From NCBI GenBank assembly GCA_009700155.1, contig WLMP01000071.1:1-5062 (forward strand): 5,062 nucleotides of DNA, written 5' to 3'. Source of the stretch: Actinomycetota bacterium. GTDB lineage: Bacteria > Actinomycetota > Actinomycetes > Nanopelagicales > Nanopelagicaceae. The first letter of the stretch is position 1, and each line of letters opens with the position of its first letter. Under the pieces are notes generated by a model. The model did not search any database. It was given only the letters and a program-made list of their open reading frames with translations, and had not been told where the DNA came from. Below are positions 1 to 5,018 of the stretch, piece after piece. Position numbers and translations under genes: made by a program.

Positions 1-249
1 ACCAAACCTGAGGGTGGTTTTTATATTTGGATAACCTTGCCACCTGAAATTGATGCAAATGCATTAGTACCAAAAGCTATTGCAGCTAAGGTGGCATATG
101 TGCCCGGAACTGCATTCTTTGCCGACGGACTTGGTTCTTGGTCACTACGTATTTCTTACTGTTACCCAACACCAGAGCGAATTACTGAAGGAATTAAAGC
201 TTTGTCTGAGGTTATTAAAGCTGAAATGCAAAACCGCCAGATTAACTAG
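1..249 (+). CDS. C-terminal part of a PLP-dependent class I/II aminotransferase (partial)
   Basis: The reading frame is open from the first base (frame 1, starting [10 protein letters not shown]) to TAG at 247-249, giving the last 82 residues of a longer protein; a TTG inside it at position 37 is not a real start. The P-x-GG-F-x-W block, the V-x-x-PG-x-x-F block (about residues 32-38 of the fragment) and the S-L-R-I-S-Y block are typical of the C-terminal small domain of fold-type I aminotransferases of the MocR/2-aminoadipate transaminase (ARO8-like) group. The Arg encoded at 148-150 corresponds to the family's substrate carboxylate-binding arginine. The enzyme would transfer amino groups between an amino acid and a 2-oxo acid in the cytoplasm; the substrate cannot be told from this end. 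It converges on parB with a 4-bp overlap. A regulator-fused MocR form cannot be excluded, because the N-terminus lies outside the window. Confidence 0.85.
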   Translation, partial: TKPEGGFYIWITLPPEIDANALVPKAIAAKVAYVPGTAFFADGLGSWSLRISYCYPTPERITEGIKALSEVIKAEMQNRQIN

Positions 250-1130
250 CTCTTCTTTATTACCTTATTTATCCGCTCTAAGTCCTCAATAGTTGCAAAC
301 TCAATCACAATCTTCCCTTTTTTCTTACCTAATTCAACACTAACTCTGGTGTCTAAGTAATCTGATAAATCATCGGCAATATCTTTAATTTTTGGTGAAG
401 TTAATTTTCCACGCTTAATTGAACCGGTAGAAACTTTTACACTACCAGAAGCAACAATCTCCTCTACCGCCCGAACTGTTAAGCCTTCGGCCACAATCCG
501 ATTAGCTAAATTTTCAATCTCTTTTTGATCAGTTAGTGAAAGTAGTGCTCTAGCGTGACCTGCTGAAATTACACCTGCTGCTACCCGCCTTTGCACTGCA
601 GCTGGCAGGTTAAGTAGCCGCATTGTGTTTGTAATTACTGGGCGAGATTTACTTAACTTATTTGCTAACTCATCATGGGTATAGCCAAAGTCATTTAGTA
701 ATTGTTGGTATGCCGCACCCTCTTCTAATGGATTTAGTTGGCTTCTGTGTATGTTTTCAATTAGCGCCTCACGCAGTAATTGATCATCATTAGTTTGCCG
801 GATAATCACTGGAATTGTTTTAAGGCCAGCTAATTTTGCAGCGCGGTATCTGCGCTCTCCCATTATTAACTGATACTTACCATCGCCAATTGATCTAACA
901 ACTGGTGGTTGTAGTAAGCCAACCTCTTTTATTGAAAGTGCCAACTCAGCTAATTGATCCTCATCAAATACAGTTCGTGGCTGTTTTGGGTTTGCTGAAA
1001 TTAAATTTAAATCAATTTCATTACGATCTGCAACTAATATACCGGTTGCAGTTTTAATCTCTGGTGGAATATTTGATGCTGGAATTAATGCATCTAATCC
1101 TCTACCTAAACCACCTTTGCGAGCGCTCAT
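246..1130 (-). CDS. parB: Chromosome-partitioning protein ParB (CTPase clamp, parS-binding)
   Basis: A 294-residue protein beginning [16 protein letters not shown], the short N-terminal ParA-stimulating leader typical of ParB. The N-terminal CTP-binding domain shows N-P-x-Q-P-R (47-52), G-E-R-R-Y-R-A (91-97) and the [13 protein letters not shown] block (125-137). A helix-turn-helix follows (about 151-176, including L-A-N-K-L-S-K-S-R and R-L-L-N-L-P), then G-H-A-R-A-L-L (191-197), then a C-terminal dimerisation region ending in basic residues. ParB loads at parS, slides as a CTP-gated clamp and activates ParA to move the origin. The ATG lies 3 bp after the parA TAA, with no clear Shine-Dalgarno, so it probably depends on translational coupling to parA. 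It is slightly shorter than many actinobacterial ParB proteins. The identification is secure. Confidence 0.97.
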   Translation of the reverse strand: MSARKGGLGRGLDALIPASNIPPEIKTATGILVADRNEIDLNLISANPKQPRTVFDEDQLAELALSIKEVGLLQPPVVRSIGDGKYQLIMGERRYRAAKLAGLKTIPVIIRQTNDDQLLREALIENIHRSQLNPLEEGAAYQQLLNDFGYTHDELANKLSKSRPVITNTMRLLNLPAAVQRRVAAGVISAGHARALLSLTDQKEIENLANRIVAEGLTVRAVEEIVASGSVKVSTGSIKRGKLTSPKIKDIADDLSDYLDTRVSVELGKKKGKIVIEFATIEDLERINKVIKKS

Positions 1131-1133
1131 AAC

Positions 1134-2042
1134 TTACGCAGTTTCATTTCTTAAATTAATTGGTGCACTACCACGGTTTGCAATTTCTCTAGCCACACTC
1201 ATATATGCAACTGCGCCGGGAGAAGATGCATCATATGTCATTACGGTTTGACCATAAGATGGCGCCTCTGAAACTCTTACCGCTCTTGGAATTGGTGTGT
1301 TAATTAATTGTTCTGGAAAATGTTTTCTAACATTTTCTGCAACATCACTAGCTAATCTAGTTCTACTATCAAACATAGTTAAAACAATGGTGCTTAAAAT
1401 AATCTTAGGATTTAACCGCTTTTGCACCTCAGTTAAGGTTTGAATTAATAAAGATAAACCTTCAAGTGAGTAGTACTCGCATTGAATAGGAACTAATACT
1501 TCATCAGCAGCAGTTAATGCGTTAATTGTTAACAAACCAAGACTTGGTGGACAATCAATAAATACATAATCAAATCTTTGACCAGCATTTTGTTTAGCAA
1601 TTAAAAAAGTTTGTAATGCACTTTGTAATCTAAACTCTCTAGCAACTGTAGGTACTAATTGAATCTCAGCACCAGCTAAATCTGAATTTGCCGCAATTAT
1701 TTCTAGATGGGGGAAGTTGGCAACTTTTTGCACCACACTTGCCATTGGTAGGTCATTAATTAAAACCTCATAAATACCCTCATTTGCCACCCGATCAATT
1801 CCAAAGGCGGTAGAGGCATTACCTTGTGGGTCTAAATCAATTACTAACACCTTTAGCCCACCCATAGAAAGTGCGGCAGCTAGATTTACTGCGGTGGTGG
1901 TTTTTCCTACCCCGCCCTTTTGGTTGGCAACGGTAAAGATCCGGGTTTTTAGCGGGGCAACCATTGGCTCCTTTAACCTGCGGATACCAACTACCGGCTT
2001 AATACTTTGGCCAGTTTCATGTGAAACATTATTTCCGCTCAT
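1134..2042 (-). CDS. parA: Chromosome-partitioning ATPase ParA (Soj family)
   Basis: A 302-residue deviant-Walker ATPase. About 33 N-terminal residues precede the P-loop, as in other actinobacterial ParA proteins. The Walker A motif K-G-G-V-G-K-T is at 42-48, with the signature first lysine. The A' motif D-L-D-P-Q-G-N is at 69-75. Walker B is F-D-Y-V-F-I-D-C-P-P-S-L-G around 157-169, followed by V-P-I-Q-C-E-Y-Y-S-L-E-G (184-195). ParA binds the nucleoid as an ATP dimer and is released by ParB, forming the gradient that moves origins. The start is the ATG at 2042, 9 bp after the rsmG stop. No Shine-Dalgarno lies at normal spacing, and the ATG sits in the loop of a small perfect inverted repeat (2033-2050). 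Codons 6-10 (V-S-H-E-T) are read from a parS-like site. Codon use and GC change sharply inside the gene near residue 120-135 (see findings). Confidence 0.97.
   Translation of the reverse strand: MSGNNVSHETGQSIKPVVGIRRLKEPMVAPLKTRIFTVANQKGGVGKTTTAVNLAAALSMGGLKVLVIDLDPQGNASTAFGIDRVANEGIYEVLINDLPMASVVQKVANFPHLEIIAANSDLAGAEIQLVPTVAREFRLQSALQTFLIAKQNAGQRFDYVFIDCPPSLGLLTINALTAADEVLVPIQCEYYSLEGLSLLIQTLTEVQKRLNPKIILSTIVLTMFDSRTRLASDVAENVRKHFPEQLINTPIPRAVRVSEAPSYGQTVMTYDASSPGAVAYMSVAREIANRGSAPINLRNETA
2013..2028. promoter_or_regulatory. parS-like centromere site inside the parA start region
   Basis: The 16-mer matches the widespread parS consensus TGTTTCACGTGAAACA at 14 of 16 positions; the mismatches are the first base and a central C-to-T (plus-strand reading). 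The GTTTCA/TGAAAC arms are intact. It encodes codons 6-10 of parA (V-S-H-E-T), so both the peptide and the site may be conserved. It lies about 610 bp from a better-matching site at the jag/rsmG junction. A weaker centre may mean lower ParB affinity. Confidence 0.8.
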
Positions 2043-2050
2043 GGGCGGAA
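2033..2050. repeat. Perfect 6-bp inverted repeat enclosing the parA ATG
   Basis: The arms TTCCGC (2033-2038) and GCGGAA (2045-2050) are exact complements around a 6-nt loop that contains the parA start codon (2040-2042, minus strand). In the mRNA this forms a short GC-containing hairpin that places AUG in the loop, directly downstream of the rsmG stop. Whether it folds in vivo is unknown. Confidence 0.6.
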
Positions 2051-2051
2051 G

Positions 2052-2648
2052 TTAAGCACCTTTCTTAACCTCAACCACTCTAGCCACTGGCAGATTGGGT
2101 AGATTTATCTGATGAAGCTGGGCGGTTGCCCCCTTTTTGAGCTTGGATTTATCAATCTCCTCTTGGGCACTCTCGCCTTTAATCGCTAGCAAGCTGCCAC
2201 CCTTTGGGGTCATGTGCCAGCTGATTTGGATTAATTTTTCCAAAGGTGCAACTGCGCGGGAGGTAACGATCTCAAACTGCATTTTTACTGCCTCAGCCCT
2301 ACCCCGAACTACCTGGATTGGTAGCTTTAATTGATCTACTACCTCAAGTAGGAAATCCACCCGACGCTGCAATGGCTCAACTAAGGTCACCTTCAAATCT
2401 GGCCTGGCTAGAGCAATCACAATCCCGGGAAGTCCTGCGCCAGAGCCAATATCAACCACCCTTACCCCCTGCGGGATGATGGTGGTGATTGGGATGCAGT
2501 TTGCGATGTGCCGCTCCCAGATCCGATCAGCCTCTTTTGGTCCAACTAAACCACGCTCAATTGCCACCGAAGCTAGCAGGTTGGCGTACTGGGTGATCTC
2601 CTCCTCTTTGCCTGGAAAGTAAGCCAGGATCTGAAGGGTTGGTTTCAC
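2052..2648 (-). CDS. rsmG: 16S rRNA (guanine(527)-N(7))-methyltransferase RsmG (GidB)
   Basis: A 198-residue SAM-dependent methyltransferase. It shows W-E-R-H-I-A-N-C (44-51), the SAM-binding motif V-V-D-I-G-S-G-A-G-L-P-G (64-75), the acidic L-V-E-P-x-x-R-R-x-x-F-L segment (89-100) and T-S-R-A-V-A-P-L (129-136), all diagnostic of RsmG. The enzyme methylates N7 of G527 (E. coli numbering) in the 530 loop of 16S rRNA; loss in other bacteria gives low-level streptomycin resistance. The start is a GTG at 2648, fixed by an in-frame TAG (the jag stop) three codons upstream. That GTG sits inside a near-perfect parS palindrome, and no good Shine-Dalgarno is visible. The gene is GC-richer (about 49% with jag, by hand count) than most of parA and yidC. 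It ends 9 bp before parA. Confidence 0.96.
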   Translation of the reverse strand: MKPTLQILAYFPGKEEEITQYANLLASVAIERGLVGPKEADRIWERHIANCIPITTIIPQGVRVVDIGSGAGLPGIVIALARPDLKVTLVEPLQRRVDFLLEVVDQLKLPIQVVRGRAEAVKMQFEIVTSRAVAPLEKLIQISWHMTPKGGSLLAIKGESAQEEIDKSKLKKGATAQLHQINLPNLPVARVVEVKKGA

Positions 2649-2656
2649 GTGAAACT
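2641..2656. promoter_or_regulatory. parS centromere site at the jag/rsmG junction
   Basis: The central 14 bases, GTTTCACGTGAAAC (2642-2655), are a perfect palindrome identical to the core of the universal parS consensus; only the two outermost bases differ. The site covers two bases of the jag TAG stop (2655-2657), the whole 6-bp spacer, and the GTG start and second codon of rsmG. Its position within about 2.4 kb of the rpmH/dnaA spacer and upstream of parAB is as expected for an origin-proximal ParB loading site. Confidence 0.92.
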
Positions 2657-3155
2657 ACTCTGGTAGGACTACAACACAGCGATCTGGATCTTCACCCTCA
2701 GATTCGCTAGTTAACCCAATCTCTTGAATAGTGTCATGGACGACCTTGCGCTCAAAGGCATTCATTGGGCGAAGCTTTATCGCCTCTCCACTCTTCTTAA
2801 CCTCTTTGGCGGTCTGTTTAGCTAGCTCTGCTAACTCAGCCTTTTTATCACTTCTAAAGTTGTCGATATCAAGCATTAATCGGCTTCGCTCACCCAAGGA
2901 GGTTTGGACCGCTAATCTGGTTAGCTCCTGTAGAGCATCTAATACCTCACCCCGGCCGCCAACTAGGTGGCTTAACTTGCCCCCAGCAATTGCTAGCGCT
3001 GCTCGGTCATTTTCAACATCAATATCAATATCGCCATCTAGATCGGCAATATCTAGTAACCCCTCTAGATAATCAGCTGCTACATCGCCCTCTTCTTCAA
3101 GTTGGGTAATTAAGCTCTTTTTATCCTTTACCTTCTCATCCACTGCCTCACTCAT
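2655..3155 (-). CDS. jag: Jag/KhpB-type RNA-binding protein (KH and R3H domains)
   Basis: A 166-residue protein with an acidic, mostly charged N-terminus and no recognisable Jag-N domain, as is usual in Actinobacteria. A KH-like domain occupies about residues 25-100, with its loop at G-G-R-G (66-69) followed by E-V-L-D-A-L-Q-E-L-T-R-L. The C-terminal R3H domain contains the exact R-x3-H motif (R136-H140) in A-F-E-R-K-V-V-H-D. The family (Jag/KhpB/EloR) binds RNA, pairs with KhpA in several Gram-positives and influences cell elongation and division; its role here is inferred. The ATG at 3155 is preceded by a strong GGAGG. A 61-bp gap separates it from yidC, the largest gap in the operon. It ends in frame with rsmG, separated only by TAG and two codons. 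Confidence 0.93.
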   Translation of the reverse strand: MSEAVDEKVKDKKSLITQLEEEGDVAADYLEGLLDIADLDGDIDIDVENDRAALAIAGGKLSHLVGGRGEVLDALQELTRLAVQTSLGERSRLMLDIDNFRSDKKAELAELAKQTAKEVKKSGEAIKLRPMNAFERKVVHDTIQEIGLTSESEGEDPDRCVVVLPE

Positions 3156-3159
3156 TTTG

Positions 3160-3164
3160 CCTCC
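3160..3164 (-). promoter_or_regulatory. Strong Shine-Dalgarno for jag
   Basis: On the minus strand GGAGG lies 4 nt before the jag ATG. It supports the start at 3155 and is one of only two strong ribosome binding sites in the window, consistent with jag being initiated independently rather than by coupling to yidC. Confidence 0.75.
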
Positions 3165-3173
3165 AAAGTGTTA

Positions 3174-3179
3174 TTTATA
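3174..3179 (-). promoter_or_regulatory. Possible -10 element (TATAAA) in the yidC-jag gap
   Basis: On the minus strand TATAAA occurs in the AT-rich 61-bp gap, about 18 nt before the jag ATG. No convincing -35 hexamer lies at the right spacing, and a start site here would leave a very short leader overlapping the Shine-Dalgarno. It is reported only because this is the one gap in the operon that could hold an internal promoter. Confidence 0.2.
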
Positions 3180-3216
3180 CTTTTTGTGTAGTTTGATAGT
3201 TTTTGTACTGATTTAA

Positions 3217-4113
3217 CTAACGCTTCTTTTTCTTCTTTTTTGGTTGCTTGCGTTGACCTTTTTGTTGCTCTTCAACAATTGTGGTGCCATCGGTTTGGTT
3301 TGGATTTTCACCCGCTCCATCTTTAGCTGCTCGCTTTTTTTGTAACTCTTCATACGCTGGAGATCCTGGAGTTGGGTTGCGTTTAATTACATAGTACTGC
3401 TGACCCCAAGTCCAAAGATTTGTAGTTGACCAATAAATTAAAACTCCGATTGGAAAGTTAACACCGGTTACTGCAAATATAACTGGGAATAAATACAACA
3501 TAACTTTTTGCTGTTGCAACATTATATTATTTGATGAATCCATCTTAGGCATACCTTTAACCATTAATTGGCGCTGGGTAGTAAAGGTGGTAGCTGACAT
3601 AAAGATAATTAAAATGACGGTAACTATCTTTGTGGTGGCATCACTAGATCCTAAAAATGTGCCAGAAAGTGGAGCGCCAAAAAAGTTAGCTTCTCTAGCT
3701 GAGATTAAATACTCACCCTTCATTAGGCCGCGGCCCTGGTTTTGACTAATACTGTTTAGTACCCAAAAGAGAGCAAAAAATATTGGTGCTTGCGCCAAGA
3801 TTGGAAAACAAGAGGCTAATGGGTTTGTTTTATGCTCCCGGTATAGCTTCATCATCTCTTCAGATTGTTTTTGGCGATCATCCTTATATTTTTTCTGAAT
3901 CTCTTTCATATGTGGGGCAAGTGCGGTTAAGGCTCGTTGTGACTTAATCTGTTTAACAAATAATGGAATTAGGATAATTCTTATCAAAATAACTAGGGCA
4001 ATAATTCCAACCGACCACTGCAGATCTTTGTTGTTGGTAAAGGCTAGTAAATCGTGGAAGGTGACTAATACCCAAGAAACAGCGGTATATAAGGGGTTTA
4101 GGATTGCGTCCAT
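3217..4113 (-). CDS. yidC: Membrane protein insertase YidC/Oxa1
   Basis: A 298-residue inner-membrane insertase of the Oxa1 family. A hydrophobic segment near the N-terminus (about 8-25) is followed by a helix at about 34-53 carrying Arg45, the conserved groove arginine. Next is a basic cytoplasmic helical hairpin (about 54-97), the N-P-L-A-S-C-F-P-I-L-A-Q-A-P-I-F-F-A-L-F helix (97-119), another at about 161-176, and a hydrophobic pair at about 203-236. The C-terminal tail ends in a run of six lysines plus arginine, as in YidC proteins that bind ribosomes. It helps insert and fold membrane proteins, alone or with SecYEG. No large periplasmic domain is present, which is the Gram-positive type. 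Its ATG overlaps the yidD TAA by one base (TAATG). The final lysine codons contain an in-register A-AAA-AAG heptamer (see findings). Confidence 0.97.
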   Translation of the reverse strand: MDAILNPLYTAVSWVLVTFHDLLAFTNNKDLQWSVGIIALVILIRIILIPLFVKQIKSQRALTALAPHMKEIQKKYKDDRQKQSEEMMKLYREHKTNPLASCFPILAQAPIFFALFWVLNSISQNQGRGLMKGEYLISAREANFFGAPLSGTFLGSSDATTKIVTVILIIFMSATTFTTQRQLMVKGMPKMDSSNNIMLQQQKVMLYLFPVIFAVTGVNFPIGVLIYWSTTNLWTWGQQYYVIKRNPTPGSPAYEELQKKRAAKDGAGENPNQTDGTTIVEEQQKGQRKQPKKKKKKR

Positions 4114-4358
4114 TAACTCATTTGCCTTTCTCTAATTACTGAAATTGATTTTTGGGATGGATAATCCACACCACCGTGTGAAAATGGGTTACACCTTGCA
4201 ACCCGCCAAAGCGCCATTGCTACTCCCTTTACCCCAAACTCTCTGACTGAAAGTTCGGCGTAAGTGGAACAGGATGGGTAGTACTTACATCTTGGGGCAA
4301 AGGCTGGGGAGATAAATTTCCGATACCCTAAAATTGGAAGTAAAAGTATTTGCTTCAT
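4113..4358 (-). CDS. yidD: Membrane protein insertion efficiency factor YidD
   Basis: An 81-residue protein matching the small YidD family. It has G-Y-R-K-F-I-S-P at the start, then C-K-Y-Y-P-S-C-S-T-Y-A (Cys24 and Cys30), a G-V-K-G-V-A-M-A-L-W-R-V helix, and R-C-N-P-F-S-H-G-G-V-D-Y-P (Cys56). All three family cysteines are present. A hydrophobic/amphipathic N-terminus suggests peripheral attachment to the inner membrane face. The family is reported to aid YidC-dependent insertion, and its position between rnpA and yidC is standard. The ATG overlaps the rnpA TGA by 4 bp (ATGA), and the stop overlaps the yidC start, so translation is probably coupled on both sides. Confidence 0.95.
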   Translation of the reverse strand: MKQILLLPILGYRKFISPAFAPRCKYYPSCSTYAELSVREFGVKGVAMALWRVARCNPFSHGGVDYPSQKSISVIRERQMS

Positions 4359-4702
4359 GCATCTGCCTTATTGGTTTTAGCAAACTTAATATTTATTTTT
4401 TCTACTAGATTTTCAACCTCATTGGTGTAATCATTTTGTGGTTTTAATACTCGAACTACCAACATTAAATCATTGGTTAGTTTTGGCAATTGCTTGGCAA
4501 AGTTGTGACGTAATTTTCTTGTAACAAGGTGTCTGGTAACAGAGCCACCAACTGAGCGATTGACTATAAAGCCAACCTGGGTTTGATTTGATTTATTAAT
4601 GGTTGCATAGATAACTATGTTGGTCCCAGTAAATCTGGCGCCGGTTTTAGTAACTAAATTAAAATCAGAGCCGATTCTTAGACGGTTATTTTTAGGTAAC
4701 AC
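4355..4702 (-). CDS. rnpA: Ribonuclease P protein component RnpA (C5 protein)
   Basis: A 115-residue basic protein. The start M-L-P-K-N-N-R-L is the canonical RnpA N-terminus, which supports the GTG at 4702 despite the lack of a Shine-Dalgarno in the 18-bp spacer after rpmH. The RNA-binding signature is present at 51-66 as V-G-G-S-V-T-R-H-L-V-T-R-K-L-R-H, a form seen in Actinobacteria; the preceding strand V-G-F-I-V-N-R is also typical. With the catalytic RNA (not in this window) it matures the 5' ends of tRNAs. The rpmH-rnpA pair is conserved across bacteria. Initiation probably depends on coupling to rpmH translation. Confidence 0.95.
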   Translation of the reverse strand: MLPKNNRLRIGSDFNLVTKTGARFTGTNIVIYATINKSNQTQVGFIVNRSVGGSVTRHLVTRKLRHNFAKQLPKLTNDLMLVVRVLKPQNDYTNEVENLVEKINIKFAKTNKADA

Positions 4703-4720
4703 TAAAGTTTAGGTTTAAAT

Positions 4721-4855
4721 TTAAGCAGAGATTTTGGCGCGGCCCTTTGCGCGGCGAGCTGATAAAACACCTCGACCACCACGGGTTGCCATGCGAGCGC
4801 GGAATCCATGCTTTTTAGCCCGCTTACGTACATTGGGCTGGAAGGTGCGCTTCAT
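4721..4855 (-). CDS. rpmH: 50S ribosomal protein L34
   Basis: A 44-residue, very basic protein ([12 protein letters not shown], then [10 protein letters not shown], ending R-A-K-I-S-A and TAA), which is the full usual length of L34. ATG at 4855 is set by an AAGGAGA Shine-Dalgarno 5 nt upstream. L34 is a late-assembling protein of the large ribosomal subunit. It is the first gene of the minus-strand block, with a plausible promoter 58-88 bp upstream, and faces away from the expected dnaA. Arg codons are mostly CGC/CGT and the gene is GC-richer than rnpA, as expected for a highly expressed ribosomal gene. The reverse-strand frame over this segment is a shadow. Confidence 0.97.
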   Translation of the reverse strand: MKRTFQPNVRKRAKKHGFRARMATRGGRGVLSARRAKGRAKISA

Positions 4856-4860
4856 AAATC

Positions 4861-4867
4861 TCTCCTT
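4861..4867 (-). promoter_or_regulatory. Strong Shine-Dalgarno for rpmH
   Basis: AAGGAGA on the minus strand, 5 nt before the ATG at 4855. It fixes the rpmH start and is the strongest ribosome binding site in the window. Confidence 0.85.
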
Positions 4868-4913
4868 GAAATTATTTTTCTCCCGATTAAGGGTCACAAC
4901 GGTATGGGTGGTA

Positions 4914-4943
4914 AGGGTAGGGGTTTAGGACAAGATGGGTCAA
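4914..4943 (-). promoter_or_regulatory. Candidate rpmH operon promoter (TTGACC - 18 bp - TACCCT)
   Basis: On the minus strand a -35-like TTGACC (4943-4938) is separated by 18 bp from TACCCT (4919-4914), which fits the TANNNT -10 pattern common in Actinobacteria. Transcription would start near 4907, giving a leader of about 50 nt that includes the Shine-Dalgarno. A second arrangement (TTGTGA, 17 bp, AATAAT at 4876-4871) would start inside the Shine-Dalgarno and is less likely. Confidence 0.5.
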
Positions 4944-5009
4944 ACCGTCAGATACCCACCCCGCTTGGGCTGGCTATGGTTTGAGGCTTAGCCATGCTTA
5001 AGGTTCTGG

Positions 5010-5018
5010 TGTGGATAA
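5010..5018 (-). promoter_or_regulatory. Perfect DnaA box
   Basis: The minus strand reads TTATCCACA, identical to the strict DnaA-box consensus. It lies in the spacer upstream of the expected dnaA, where DnaA boxes mediate autoregulation in several bacteria. No second good box occurs in the spacer, so a role as a complete origin cannot be claimed from this window. Confidence 0.8.

Noticed and set aside
25..33. TTTGGATAA resembling an inverted DnaA box
   Set aside because: One mismatch and located in conserved aminotransferase codons (F-Y-I-W-I-T).
80..292. 70-residue plus-strand frame overlapping the aminotransferase end
   Set aside because: Out of frame with a protein showing conserved aminotransferase blocks; runs into parB antisense and resembles nothing.
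2137..2334. 65-residue plus-strand reading frame opposite rsmG
   Set aside because: Antisense shadow of a gene with clear RsmG motifs; no start signal.
2731..3072. 113-residue plus-strand reading frame opposite jag
   Set aside because: Ser/Arg/Leu-rich shadow of the jag frame; jag has KH and R3H motifs and a strong Shine-Dalgarno.
4163..4171. DnaA-box-like TAATCCACA on the plus strand
   Set aside because: One mismatch from the consensus and inside conserved yidD codons; isolated from the spacer, so best explained by coding sequence.
4734..4928. 64-residue plus-strand reading frame over rpmH
   Set aside because: It is the antisense shadow of rpmH and its leader, with Arg/Pro-rich composition derived from L34 codons and no ribosome binding site.
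4971..4994. 6-bp inverted repeat as a transcription terminator
   Set aside because: 12-nt loop, weak stem and no T-run on either strand; not convincing as a terminator.
4976..5004. Rightward dnaA promoter with TAAGGT as -10
   Set aside because: The TANNNT fits, but no -35-like hexamer lies 16-18 bp upstream, so it was not listed as a feature.
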